From Actinomycetes bacterium (GTDB lineage Bacteria > Actinomycetota > Actinomycetes > Nanopelagicales > Nanopelagicaceae): DNA of 64,000 bases. Position 1 is the first letter of the stretch, and each line of letters opens with the position of its first letter. The notes beneath the pieces were generated by a model. That model saw only the letters and a program-made list of their open reading frames with translations. It did no database searches and had not been told where the DNA came from. Both the position numbers and the translations under genes were made by a program. The stretch spans positions 1 through 64,000 of the forward strand of contig JAHEXJ010000004.1 in NCBI GenBank assembly GCA_023252155.1. Direction: 5' to 3'. Below, piece after piece: positions 25,957 through 34,577 of the stretch.

Positions 25957-26607
25957 ATGATTGTTGTCGAACCCAAAGTTTTATCTGTCAACGTCACCGC
26001 AGTGGTGCACGAGGGTGAATGGACCGGCGATGTTGGTCGAACTGGAATCGATAAGAGATCAATCGAAGGGCCGGTTTTGGCTTCGAATAATTCCTTAATG
26101 GGAGACGTCGTTGCAGATCGGAAAAGCCACGGAGGATATGACAAAGCGGTGTATGCCTATGCCTGTGAGGACGTCGCGTGGTGGGAGGGCGAGCTCGGAG
26201 TCAGTATTGATCCGGGAAGATTCGGCGAGAATCTGACAACTCAAGGTATCGACGTAACCCATGCTGTAATCGGCGAACGATGGCGAGTTGGGACAACGAT
26301 TCTAGAAGTCTCTGAACCCAGAATTCCCTGCAGAGTTTTTGCAGGGTTTTGGAACCGCCCGGACCTGGTCAAAGTATTTACCAAAGCAGGTCGTCCTGGT
26401 GCGTATCTACGCATAGTTCAGGAGGGGCAAATAGAAAGGGGAGACGAGATTGCCACCGTTCACCGACCAGTCCATGGAATTACCATCTCTGATCTATTCG
26501 CAGCAAAAGCGGGGGAGCGCTCGCGAATTGCAGATATCGCAACGGTTCCTGACGTCTCCGAAAGAATTCGTGAGTGGGCTCAGCGAATACTAGAAACGAT
26601 GAACTAG
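25957..26607 (+). CDS. MOSC-domain protein (YiiM-like)
   Basis: 216 residues. MOSC motifs include DRKSHGGYDKAVYAYACEDV, RFGENLTTQG and EPRIPCRVFAGFW with the conserved Cys. The family binds molybdenum cofactor or carries sulfur from a persulfidated cysteine, and YiiM-type members reduce N-hydroxylated compounds such as 6-hydroxylaminopurine. It likely acts in the cytoplasm. No molybdoenzyme subunit lies nearby, so its physiological substrate cannot be deduced. It ends only three bases before the KorB stop codon on the other strand. Confidence 0.85.
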   Translation: MIVVEPKVLSVNVTAVVHEGEWTGDVGRTGIDKRSIEGPVLASNNSLMGDVVADRKSHGGYDKAVYAYACEDVAWWEGELGVSIDPGRFGENLTTQGIDVTHAVIGERWRVGTTILEVSEPRIPCRVFAGFWNRPDLVKVFTKAGRPGAYLRIVQEGQIERGDEIATVHRPVHGITISDLFAAKAGERSRIADIATVPDVSERIREWAQRILETMN

Positions 26608-26609
26608 TT

Positions 26610-27611
26610 CTAAGCAACCGTCCATGTGTCGCCGCTGGTTAGAAGAGTTTTTAGATCTCCCGCACCTTGGGCAGCGATGATGTCTGAGATTTGCCCGTTG
26701 ACTTGCGATCCGTATTCGGCACGTTCCACATCTCGGAAGATTCCCACAGGTACATGGTCCAACTTCGAATTCGAGAATCGTGAAAGTGCGAATGCGTAAC
26801 TTGGGTCAGGGTTGTGCACGTCGTGAACTACTAGATCACTCTCTGCGACTGAACCCAATTCAACGAGCTTCAAGGATGAACCAGCGTGCACCAGACCGTG
26901 CGTGGCGGACTTGATCGGTTCGCCGTGGACCATCTTCAAAAGCGCGCCTTCTTTGGTTTCGTTGTCCTTCAAAGAGTCGAACGCGCCGTCGTTGAAGATC
27001 GGGCAGTTCTGGTAGATCTCAATCAAGGCAGAACCTTTGTGGGCACTCGCTGCGCGAAGTACTTCAGTAAGGTGCTTGCGATCGCTGTCGATTGATCGAG
27101 CAACAAAGGATGCTTCAGCACCGATTGCCAAGGAAATCGGATTGAAAGGCGTATCTAGTGAGCCCAAAGGAGTCGACTTGGTGACCTTTCCTTGCTCGCT
27201 AGTTGGCGAGTACTGACCCTTCGTTAAGCCGTAGATCCGATTGTTGAAGAGCAAGATCTTGAGATTGACGTTGCGGCGTAGCGCATGGATTAGATGGTTT
27301 CCGCCGATAGAAAGTGAATCTCCGTCGCCAGTGATGACGAAAACTGAAAGGTCAGGGCGCGAAATCGCTAAGCCCGATGCAATTGTTGGCGCACGTCCAT
27401 GGATCGAGTGCATCCCGTAAGTGTTCAAATAGTAAGGAAAGCGCGATGAGCAGCCGATTCCGGAAATGAATACAACGTTCTCGCGGGGAACGCCTAGCTC
27501 GGGAAGGTAGGACTGGACGGTGGAAAGGATTGAGTAGTCACCGCACCCTGGGCACCATTTCACTTCCTGGTCAGATGTGAAGTCTTTCTTGGTGAGAGTA
27601 ATTTCAGTCAT
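26610..27611 (-). CDS. korB: 2-oxoglutarate (2-oxoacid):ferredoxin oxidoreductase, beta subunit
   Basis: 333 residues. The thiamine diphosphate-binding region reads VFVITGDGDSLSIGGNHL and the N-terminal WCPGCGDYSIL carries the conserved CxxC. With the alpha subunit it converts 2-oxoglutarate and CoA to succinyl-CoA, CO2 and reduced ferredoxin, a common actinobacterial TCA-cycle alternative to 2-oxoglutarate dehydrogenase. GGAGGTGCTCC precedes its ATG, inside the 3' end of korA (8-base overlap). Pyruvate or a branched-chain oxo acid is a less likely substrate. Confidence 0.9.
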   Translation of the reverse strand: MTEITLTKKDFTSDQEVKWCPGCGDYSILSTVQSYLPELGVPRENVVFISGIGCSSRFPYYLNTYGMHSIHGRAPTIASGLAISRPDLSVFVITGDGDSLSIGGNHLIHALRRNVNLKILLFNNRIYGLTKGQYSPTSEQGKVTKSTPLGSLDTPFNPISLAIGAEASFVARSIDSDRKHLTEVLRAASAHKGSALIEIYQNCPIFNDGAFDSLKDNETKEGALLKMVHGEPIKSATHGLVHAGSSLKLVELGSVAESDLVVHDVHNPDPSYAFALSRFSNSKLDHVPVGIFRDVERAEYGSQVNGQISDIIAAQGAGDLKTLLTSGDTWTVA

Positions 27612-29433
27612 GGAGCACCTCCATCGCAGCTTCCATAATTTCAGCAGTGGTAAATGGAAGACCGCGCACCATGTTGTAACCGATGATGTCTTTTAGATAT
27701 TGCGAGCGAAGAAGCATTGAAAGTTGTCCAAGGTTCATCTCAGGAACAATGACCTTTGAATACTTTTCTAGAACTTTCCCTAAATTCTTCGGGAACGGGT
27801 TGATATAGCGTAAGTGCGCTTGGGCGATGTTCTCGCCATTCGCGCGAAGTGATTCGACGGCCGCGGCAATGGGACCGTAAGTCGAGCCCCAACCAAGGAG
27901 CAGAACTTCGGCATTGCCTTGAGGATCATCGACAACAAGATCTGGAACTTCAACTCCGGCAACTTTGGCAGCACGTGCGCGAACCATAAGATCGTGGTTA
28001 ACCGGATCGTAGGAAATTGCACCGGTCTTGTCGGCTTTCTCTACGCCGCCGATGCGATGTTCTAAGCCTTTGGTGCCCGGAATTGCCCAGGGACGAGCAA
28101 GGGTCTTGGTGTCGCGCAAATAAGGCAGGAAATCTTCTTGTGGTTTGGCGAATTCAACCGAAAGATCCGGAAGGGTTGAAACGTCAGGAATCTTCCACGG
28201 CTCAGATCCGTTGGCGATGTATCCGTCAGACAAAAGCATGACTGGCACGCGATAAGTGGTGGCAATTCGCGCTGCCTCCATTGCGATTTCGAAGCAATCG
28301 TTAGGAGTTGCCGGCGCCAAAACGACAACGGGGGATTCGCCATTGCGTCCGTACATCGCCTGAAGGAGGTCTGCCTGCTCCGTCTTTGTCGGAAGCCCGG
28401 TTGAAGGTCCGCCGCGTTGTACGTCGATGATGATCAACGGGAGTTCGAGCATTACACCTAAGCCGATGGTCTCGCTCTTGAGTGCTAGTCCCGGTCCCGA
28501 CGTGGTCGTAATCCCAAGTGCTCCACCATAAGAGGCACCAAGGGCCGCGCCAATCGCGGCAATTTCATCCTCTGCCTGGAAAGTGATGACCCCGAATTTC
28601 TTGTGCTTGGAGAGTTCATGCAAAATATCTGATGCAGGAGTGATGGGGTAGGAGCCGAGGAATAACTTAAGTCCACTTTGTTGCGATGCGGCGATAAGAC
28701 CATAAGCCAGAGCAACGTTTCCGCTGATGTTTCGATACACGCCCGCTGGCATTTTTGCTGGTGCAATTTCGTAGGAGACTGCGAAATCTTCAGTAGTTTC
28801 GCCGTAGTTCCAACCCGTTTTGTAGGCGAGAAGATTCGCCGCCAAGATATCTGGCTTCTTTCCGAATTTTGCCTTTAAGAAGTTTTCAGTCGCCTCGGTT
28901 GGGCGGTGATACATCCACGACAAAAGTCCAAGGGCGAACATGTTCTTTGATCGCTCTGCCTCTTTACGTGTCAGTGAAAGTTCAGAAAGTGCCGCGACCG
29001 TAAGTGAGGTAAGTCCGACTGCGTGGACTTTGTAACTATCCAACGTTCCGTCTTCTAGTGGGTTTGTTTCGTATCCGACCTTGGACAGATTGCGTGTAGA
29101 AAATTCGTCGAGATCAACGATGATTGTCGCACCACGCGGAAGATCCTTGATATTTGCTTTGAGTGCTGCGGGATTCATTGCCACCAAAATATCTGGCGCA
29201 TCCCCCGGCGTCTTGATCATGTGATCGGCGAAGTGAAGTTGGAATGAGGAGACCCCAGGCAACGTGCCTTGCGGGGCACGAATCTCTGCAGGGTAATTAG
29301 GGAGTGTTGATAGGTCATTTCCGAGGCTGGCTGTATCCATTGTGAAGCGATCGCCAGTGAGTTGCATGCCATCGCCGCTGTCTCCAGCGAACCGAATTGT
29401 TACTTGATCTAGGGAGACTACGGGTTTCGCCAC
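27604..29433 (-). CDS. korA: 2-oxoglutarate (2-oxoacid):ferredoxin oxidoreductase, fused gamma-alpha subunit
   Basis: 609 residues, the length of KorA with the gamma domain fused in front of the alpha domain. The gamma domain begins VTIRFAGDSGDGMQLTGDRF, and the alpha domain starts near residue 215 with SGNVALAYGLIAASQQSGLKLFLGSYPITPAS. TTSGPGLALKSE and GPSTGLPTKTEQADL are alpha-subunit active-site segments. The GTG start at 29433 has GGGAAG upstream. It provides substrate and pyrophosphate-side contacts in the complex with KorB. Reduced ferredoxin formed here could feed biosynthetic reductases (known family role). Confidence 0.92.
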   Translation of the reverse strand: MAKPVVSLDQVTIRFAGDSGDGMQLTGDRFTMDTASLGNDLSTLPNYPAEIRAPQGTLPGVSSFQLHFADHMIKTPGDAPDILVAMNPAALKANIKDLPRGATIIVDLDEFSTRNLSKVGYETNPLEDGTLDSYKVHAVGLTSLTVAALSELSLTRKEAERSKNMFALGLLSWMYHRPTEATENFLKAKFGKKPDILAANLLAYKTGWNYGETTEDFAVSYEIAPAKMPAGVYRNISGNVALAYGLIAASQQSGLKLFLGSYPITPASDILHELSKHKKFGVITFQAEDEIAAIGAALGASYGGALGITTTSGPGLALKSETIGLGVMLELPLIIIDVQRGGPSTGLPTKTEQADLLQAMYGRNGESPVVVLAPATPNDCFEIAMEAARIATTYRVPVMLLSDGYIANGSEPWKIPDVSTLPDLSVEFAKPQEDFLPYLRDTKTLARPWAIPGTKGLEHRIGGVEKADKTGAISYDPVNHDLMVRARAAKVAGVEVPDLVVDDPQGNAEVLLLGWGSTYGPIAAAVESLRANGENIAQAHLRYINPFPKNLGKVLEKYSKVIVPEMNLGQLSMLLRSQYLKDIIGYNMVRGLPFTTAEIMEAAMEVLHD

Positions 29434-29558
29434 CCGTAAATCTTCCCACTTTGCGCTGGTAAGTAAACCTCGAATGCCAAACTCTCAGGGGATTTTGGTC
29501 ACACTGGAAGGCCAAGTACGTCTGTCTGAAGATCGTGCCCATTCACATGGACGCTGGC

Positions 29559-29564
29559 TACCAT
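29559..29564 (+). promoter_or_regulatory. -10 box of a probable leaderless mRNA (secreted esterase)
   Basis: TACCAT then 7 bases and ATG at 29572, without a ribosome site. This argues for the second of two nearby ATGs as the start, because the first (29563) lies inside the box. Confidence 0.45.
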
Positions 29565-29571
29565 GTCAGCC

Positions 29572-30471
29572 ATGAGACACCCGAGCCGCCAGTCTGTTTT
29601 CTTAGTGGCCTGCGCCATTTTCTTGAGTGTTTTCGTCGGGGCAACACCTAGTAATGCAGCAGATGTTTCTTTTGGTGGAGCCAGACCTTTCAAACTATTT
29701 GTACCCAGCACGTATAACACTGCCTTTCCTGCTCCATTGATAATTGCGCTTCATGGTTATAACCAATCTGGTTCCAAATTTGAGAAGTATCTGAATCTCA
29801 CGCCGATCGCAGAAGCAAAGGGAATTTTGTACGTGCACCCAGATGGCACGGCTGACAAGAAGGGTGTGAGATTTTGGAACGCGACGCCCGAATGTTGCGA
29901 CATTCACACACCCAAGGTAGACGACAACAAATACCTCATGAGCATCATCGACCAAGTATCAAAAAGTTATTCAGTGGATCCTGATCGTATTTACATCATC
30001 GGGCATTCAAACGGTGGATTCATGGCCAACACCATGGCTTGTCTGCATGCTGATCGGATCGCCGCTGTTGTCAGCATGGCCGGCGGGGGGTACGCCAAAA
30101 CGTCAATGTGCAAACCCACCTCACCCATCAATATCTTGGAGATCTGGGGCACCAAGGATGTGACCTTCACAGGAAATCACATGATGGGAAAGTTCGTCCC
30201 TGGGGCGGTGAAGACCGCTGCAATCTGGGGGGCGCTGGATCACTGTTCGAAGAACAAGTACGTGCTCGCCGAGAAACTCGACATGGATTCCAAGCAGAAG
30301 GGTTCTGAGACGACCCAGTATCAGTACACGGAGTGCGCTGATAATGCCGATGTCCAATTTTGGACCATCGCCGGTGCAGAGCATGTTCCGAACTTATCCA
30401 AAGACTTCACGGCAAATATCGTTGATTTTCTACTGGCTCATCCAAAAGTTACTTCTGCGCAGCTTCAATAA
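29572..30471 (+). CDS. Secreted esterase of the LpqC/PHB-depolymerase family
   Basis: 299 residues with an N-terminal signal (VFLVACAIFLSVFVGATPSNAA). The alpha/beta-hydrolase core begins with FVPSTYNTAFPAPLIIALHG. The nucleophile is Ser146 in GHSNGG, and a late His lies in AGAEHVP. A cysteine pair in ATPECCDIH could form a disulfide. Family members outside the cell cleave short-chain polyesters, feruloyl or acetyl esters. It could give access to plant-derived or polyester carbon. Signal peptide and catalytic motif are clear; substrate is not. Confidence 0.83.
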   Translation: MRHPSRQSVFLVACAIFLSVFVGATPSNAADVSFGGARPFKLFVPSTYNTAFPAPLIIALHGYNQSGSKFEKYLNLTPIAEAKGILYVHPDGTADKKGVRFWNATPECCDIHTPKVDDNKYLMSIIDQVSKSYSVDPDRIYIIGHSNGGFMANTMACLHADRIAAVVSMAGGGYAKTSMCKPTSPINILEIWGTKDVTFTGNHMMGKFVPGAVKTAAIWGALDHCSKNKYVLAEKLDMDSKQKGSETTQYQYTECADNADVQFWTIAGAEHVPNLSKDFTANIVDFLLAHPKVTSAQLQ

Positions 30472-30691
30472 TTTCTCTTAGATTTCGTGGCGTTGGGACA
30501 CGGCCGGAAAATGCGACGGTTCCGTTCACGACAAGTGCTGGAGTGGACATGACTCCATATGAAGCAATTTGACCGTAATCCTCGATCTTTTCAATGTTTG
30601 CTTCGATCCCGAGTTCTTGAATCACTTGGGTAGTCATTTTGTAAAGAAGGACGCAGTTTTTGCATCCAGGTCCGAGAATCTTGATATCCAT
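30449..30691 (-). CDS. Small thioredoxin-like redox protein (redox-active disulfide protein 2 type)
   Basis: 80 residues with the active site GPGCKNC (CxxC) directly after the first beta-strand, and a cis-Pro segment MSTPALVVNG. This is the compact thioredoxin-fold protein that usually follows DUF318/ArsP-type permease genes. It lies 27 bases downstream of such a permease. Cytoplasmic; it probably reduces or carries a thiol or metalloid ligand for the permease (inference). The ATG at 30691 is preferred over a TTG six codons upstream. Its last 23 bases overlap the esterase gene on the other strand. Confidence 0.82.
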   Translation of the reverse strand: MDIKILGPGCKNCVLLYKMTTQVIQELGIEANIEKIEDYGQIASYGVMSTPALVVNGTVAFSGRVPTPRNLREIIEAAQK

Positions 30692-30718
30692 TTTCAATCC
30701 CGTCTTCAACTCATGTGG

Positions 30719-31774
30719 CTAGTGCAGGATCGCGTTAAATAGGTAGCCGACAAATATTATGCCCGCGGCGACCACCCCCACAAAAGTGGCGAGTAATCTC
30801 GGTTTGAGGACTCTGCGAAGCAGGATCATTTCGGGCAAACTGAGCGCTACAACGCTCATCATGAATGCGAGGAGTGTTCCCATCGGCAAACCCTTGTCGT
30901 GCAAAACTTGAACGATGGGAATGACGCCCGCTGCATTGGAGTAAAGAGGTATTCCGACGAGCACCGCCAATAAAACACCAAATGGATTGTTGACTCCCGC
31001 GTACTTGACGAAGAAGGAGGCAGGTGCCCAACCGTGAATGACGGCGCCTACCGCGATACCGACCATAAGATACGGCCAGATCTTTCGGAAAATGGAAATC
31101 GATTCCTCGACACCAATTCTTGTTCGCTCGCTTATCGAATATCTCGGGGTGGCGAACCCGGCCTGCTTATTCAATTTGGTATCAAATACAAATGGCTCGA
31201 CCCAGCGCTCAACCTTAAGTTTGCCCAATACAAGACCTGCCGTGATGGCGATCGTGAGCCCTGAGATCAGGTAGATAGCCGCTATTTTCCAGCCAAACAT
31301 ACTAAAGAGCAGACCTACGGCAATTTCATTTATGAGAGGACTTGCAATCAGGAAGCTCAGGGTAATGCCGATAGGAATGCCTGCGGAAAGAAACCCGATG
31401 AAGACGGGAACGGCACTGCACGAACAAAAGGGAGTCACTATTCCAAGACTCGCGGCAAAGATATTTCCTAGCCCTGCTCGCTTACCGCCGAGAAAAGCTC
31501 GTGTTTTGTCGATGGTAACGAAAGTTCGCGCAATGGTGACGGCGAAGGTGATTCCTACGAGTAGCAAAATAATTTTGGTCGAGTCGTAGAAGAAGAAGTG
31601 AACGACGTCCGGAATTTTCTTATGTCGATCTAGCCCGATGAGGTCGAATAAAAGCCAGTCCCAAAGAGTGGCGTTGAGCCGAAGAACGAGAGCCCAGCCC
31701 ACGACGAGTGAGAGGAGTTCGGTAATTTGTCGACGCCGACTCTTTCTGGGAGTAAGGCTAATTAATTGACTCAT
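30719..31774 (-). CDS. DUF318/ArsP-type membrane permease
   Basis: 351 residues with about eight to ten membrane segments in two halves. The cysteine motif FCSCSAVP is in a central helix pair and the family ends with the MSVVALSLPEMILL repeat half. Relatives export trivalent organoarsenicals (ArsP) or take part in copper/zinc-linked resistance (SO_0444 type). The small thioredoxin-like gene downstream and the Cys-rich peptide gene 12 bases upstream form a thiol-rich three-gene unit. No SD sequence precedes the ATG, so it is probably translated by coupling to the upstream peptide. The transported species is unknown. Confidence 0.82.
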   Translation of the reverse strand: MSQLISLTPRKSRRRQITELLSLVVGWALVLRLNATLWDWLLFDLIGLDRHKKIPDVVHFFFYDSTKIILLLVGITFAVTIARTFVTIDKTRAFLGGKRAGLGNIFAASLGIVTPFCSCSAVPVFIGFLSAGIPIGITLSFLIASPLINEIAVGLLFSMFGWKIAAIYLISGLTIAITAGLVLGKLKVERWVEPFVFDTKLNKQAGFATPRYSISERTRIGVEESISIFRKIWPYLMVGIAVGAVIHGWAPASFFVKYAGVNNPFGVLLAVLVGIPLYSNAAGVIPIVQVLHDKGLPMGTLLAFMMSVVALSLPEMILLRRVLKPRLLATFVGVVAAGIIFVGYLFNAILH

Positions 31775-31786
31775 CGGAGGGTTTAA

Positions 31787-31894
31787 CTAGCAGCAGGATT
31801 CTGTGGAGCTCGCATCGGTGCAGCACGCGGATTCTGCGCCATCGTTTTTGCATGTACAGGAGGTGCTTGACGCTTCAATCTTGATATCGGACAT
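31787..31894 (-). CDS. 35-residue cysteine-rich peptide
   Basis: A complete small reading frame, ATG at 31894 to TAG at 31787. It encodes six cysteines at positions 13, 15, 24, 25, 34 and 35 (one CxC and two CC pairs), separated by Ser/Thr/Asp/Glu-rich linkers, after a short start MSDIKIEASS. AAAGG lies about ten bases upstream. The permease ATG is 12 bases downstream, so it is in operon with it. A metal- or metalloid-binding, metallothionein-like role or a thiol buffer for the permease is likely (inference from composition and location). I recognise no named family. Confidence 0.6.
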   Translation of the reverse strand: MSDIKIEASSTSCTCKNDGAESACCTDASSTESCC

Positions 31895-31919
31895 GGTCGT
31901 GGACCTTTCTTTTCATATC

Positions 31920-31961
31920 GATAAGTTTCGATTTGAGAAGAATAATCCTCGTATCGATAGA
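31920..31961 (-). promoter_or_regulatory. Paired TATCGATA-type sites upstream of the Cys-rich peptide gene
   Basis: The stretch holds two ATCGAT cores: TATCGATAAG (with a further TTCGAT half site beside it, spaced as an inverted repeat) and TATCGATAG near 31951-31959. They lie 25-65 bases before the 35-residue peptide gene, where a metal-responsive ArsR/SmtB-type repressor could bind. The regulator itself is not in the neighbourhood. Confidence 0.3.
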
Positions 31962-31988
31962 TGTCAATATGATCCATTTCACCGTTAA

Positions 31989-33476
31989 TTAGAGGGGCGA
32001 AGCCTCGGCATGCTCGAACTTTTCGTCCGGAATAAGTCGGGTGAGAGCGGCGACCGCCAGGAGAATCAGGGCCGTAGTTAGGTAAACCGGTTTTGCAGCA
32101 CTTATAAAGTCGTGGCGGGCAAGTTGGCTCAAATTTCGCAAAGCGGATCCGGCATGTGTCACCGTAGTTACGGACACCCCGCCACGTATCGTCCAGAGTT
32201 GAAAGATTGTCGCGAGGGAAAGTCCACTGCCTAGGACCCCGCCGAACTGCCGCGCAAAGGTGTTGATGGCAGAGCCAGAACCTCGATGGCGCTCGCCAAG
32301 AGCGTGCGGCGCAACCACAGAGCCGAACTGTGTAACGAGTCCGGAGCCAAATCCGATGATGATGACTGATACAACGATCGAAGTGAGACCTGAGCTGGCA
32401 AACAAAATCGCGAACCCAACTGCGAATGCCGAGAGTCCCAGAGTTGAAAGCCACCTGTAGCGACCTGTTTTTGCCACAGACCTACTGGCTAGACCCGAGC
32501 CGAAGAGATTGCCAAAACCCATAGTGAGGAGGATGAGTCCGGCGATGGCTGGCGTCTTGCTCTGAACCACTTGTACTGACAATGGAATGACAACTAGAGC
32601 GATCAACATTGCCGCACCTGAAACTGTGCTTGCAACCAATGTCACAGTGAAGAGTCGATTCGTGAAGAAGTGGATTGGTGTCAGGGCAGCGTCTCCAAGA
32701 GAGCGTTCCACAAAAATGAAAGCCGCGAAGCTGGCGACAATCGATATGACTAAAAAGATTCGCCACGGTCGCATGGCTACAGAATTCAAATTCTGAATTA
32801 GGAGAAGAAGCGTCAAGACGGAAATGCTGAAAAGAAGTACGCCCCACCAATCGAAACGGTCCTTATGCAATTTCTGCTTAACGTGAAGAAATCGAGCTGC
32901 CCGAAGGATTGCATAAAGCGCGATTGGGACATTGAGGATGAAGATCCATCTCCAGCCAACGATGCCGAGTATTGAATTCTGTGTCGCTATTACTCCACCA
33001 ACGATAGGTCCAAGAAGACTCGACGACCCAAAAACGACCACAAAAACCAGTATGTAACGGGCTCTTTCGCGAGGTGGAACAAGGTCTGAAATAACTGCGA
33101 ATGCGAGAGAAAAGAGTCCGCCCGCGCCAAGTCCCTGAACTGTTCTGGCTATAACTAGGACGCCGAAAGTTGGCGCAACAGCCGCCAGCATTGAACCAAG
33201 AATGAAAATTGTTAGCGCCGTAATGAAGAGCGGTTTTCTGCCATAACCGTCTGAAAGTCGTCCATAAATCGGGGTAGTTATGAGAGAAGCCAGAAGGTAG
33301 GAGGTGAGAAGCCAACCTTGACCGGAGAGCTGACCAAAGTGAGTGGCTATCGTCGCACCGGCCGTCGACATCACTGTCTGGTCAAGGGCTGCTAGGAACA
33401 TTCCGAGTGCGAGAGATGAGAGCACGCGAAGAATCTCAGGAGAAAAGGAGCCTGGAGTTCTTGTGCGCTTTGCCAC
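31989..33476 (-). CDS. MFS exporter, DHA2 (EmrB/QacA, 14-helix) family
   Basis: 495 residues with about 14 hydrophobic segments. The N-terminal LGMFLAALDQTVMSTAGATIA is the DHA2 motif D region, and GRLSDGYGRKPLFI the MFS motif A. It is expected to use the proton gradient to expel drugs, dyes or metabolites through the cytoplasmic membrane. It starts six bases after the ferrochelatase gene stops. This suggests operon membership with hemQ and hemH, and perhaps export of a porphyrin or haem-related compound (inference). A generic multidrug pump is the alternative. Confidence 0.86.
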   Translation of the reverse strand: MAKRTRTPGSFSPEILRVLSSLALGMFLAALDQTVMSTAGATIATHFGQLSGQGWLLTSYLLASLITTPIYGRLSDGYGRKPLFITALTIFILGSMLAAVAPTFGVLVIARTVQGLGAGGLFSLAFAVISDLVPPRERARYILVFVVVFGSSSLLGPIVGGVIATQNSILGIVGWRWIFILNVPIALYAILRAARFLHVKQKLHKDRFDWWGVLLFSISVLTLLLLIQNLNSVAMRPWRIFLVISIVASFAAFIFVERSLGDAALTPIHFFTNRLFTVTLVASTVSGAAMLIALVVIPLSVQVVQSKTPAIAGLILLTMGFGNLFGSGLASRSVAKTGRYRWLSTLGLSAFAVGFAILFASSGLTSIVVSVIIIGFGSGLVTQFGSVVAPHALGERHRGSGSAINTFARQFGGVLGSGLSLATIFQLWTIRGGVSVTTVTHAGSALRNLSQLARHDFISAAKPVYLTTALILLAVAALTRLIPDEKFEHAEASPL

Positions 33477-33482
33477 GATTAC

Positions 33483-34577
33483 CTAGATCGAAAGTTCGGC
33501 GATAGTTGGAAGTTCATGGCGCGGATTGGGGCAACAACCGACCGGACAGTAATCTGCCCATGGTCCGAGGGGAGAGAGTGCAGTTCTCTCTGTTCCGCTC
33601 AATCGTTCTTGCAGAAGATCGACCAATCCCGATACGAACTCGTGGGATTTCCCAGGAGTCGCGACTCGGATGAAACGCATATTTAATTCTTCAGCGATTG
33701 CCTTTGCCTCGTTGTCCAGATCCCACACCACTTCGATGTGGTCACTCACAAAGCCAATCGGAATCACGACGACAGCCTTTGTATTTGTCCTTGCCGCGTT
33801 GCGTAAAGCATCTCCGATATCGGGCTCGAGCCATGGCATGTGTGGCGCCCCGCTTCGGGATTGGTATACCAAAGACCAGTCTGGAAGTTCGAAATCGATC
33901 TGGCCCTTTGTGTGTTCGAGAATGACCTTTGTCGCAGCGAGATGTTGGGCGACATAGACGCCGCTTTCGAAACGGTCATGCATTTCTACGGGTCCAGATG
34001 TGCGCGACATCGAAATGGGTATCGAGTGAGTCGTGAAAAAGATGTGCGTATCAGCAGGTTGCAAGCCCTCATTTGTAAGGGTTTTAAGTGCCTCTGCCAG
34101 TCCGTTGGCGAAAGGGAGCACAAAACCAGGATGGTCGAAGTAATGACGCACCTTGCCGATCGCCATCTTCCCTGTCAGATCAGCGTCGACCAATGCTTGG
34201 GCGAGATTCTCTCTGTATTGGCGGCATCCAGAGTAAGAGGAATATGCGCTTGTCACGAGCGAGAGAACTCGACTGTGTCCGTCTGCATAGATGTCTTTTA
34301 GAACTTGTGAAAAAAATGGTTCTGAATTGCGATTGCCGAGATAAACCGGAATATCGATATGTCTTAGATTCAATTCATCCTGTAGTGCTTTTTGGAGTAC
34401 GCGGTTCTGTTCATTGATCGGGCTAACACCACCCAATGTTAAATAGTGGTGGGAAACCTCCTCGAGCCGTTCTCTTGGTATTCCTCTCCCGGCAGTGACT
34501 CTTTCAAGGAAAGGCATAACCTCATCAGGTGACTCCGGTCCGCCAAACGAGGTCAGAAGGACAGCGTCATAGTTCAT
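33483..34577 (-). CDS. hemH: Ferrochelatase, coproporphyrin type (HemH/CpfC)
   Basis: 364 residues. It begins with MNYDAVLLTSFGGPESPDEV and contains the FTTHSIP segment with the metal-site His. Cys118 in SGCRQYREN and the C-terminal cysteines 344, 348 and 349 are in the regions that ligate the [2Fe-2S] cluster of actinobacterial enzymes. With HemQ encoded by an overlapping gene, the substrate is presumably coproporphyrin III, giving coproheme, rather than protoporphyrin IX. It overlaps hemQ by four bases. Cluster presence is inferred from cysteine positions. Confidence 0.92.
   Translation of the reverse strand: MNYDAVLLTSFGGPESPDEVMPFLERVTAGRGIPRERLEEVSHHYLTLGGVSPINEQNRVLQKALQDELNLRHIDIPVYLGNRNSEPFFSQVLKDIYADGHSRVLSLVTSAYSSYSGCRQYRENLAQALVDADLTGKMAIGKVRHYFDHPGFVLPFANGLAEALKTLTNEGLQPADTHIFFTTHSIPISMSRTSGPVEMHDRFESGVYVAQHLAATKVILEHTKGQIDFELPDWSLVYQSRSGAPHMPWLEPDIGDALRNAARTNTKAVVVIPIGFVSDHIEVVWDLDNEAKAIAEELNMRFIRVATPGKSHEFVSGLVDLLQERLSGTERTALSPLGPWADYCPVGCCPNPRHELPTIAELSI

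Noticed and set aside
31783-32454. 223-codon minus-strand frame across the MFS gene end and the Cys-rich peptide gene
   Set aside because: It lies in another frame over the MFS gene and has low-complexity basic composition; the 35-residue frame in its lower part explains the region better.
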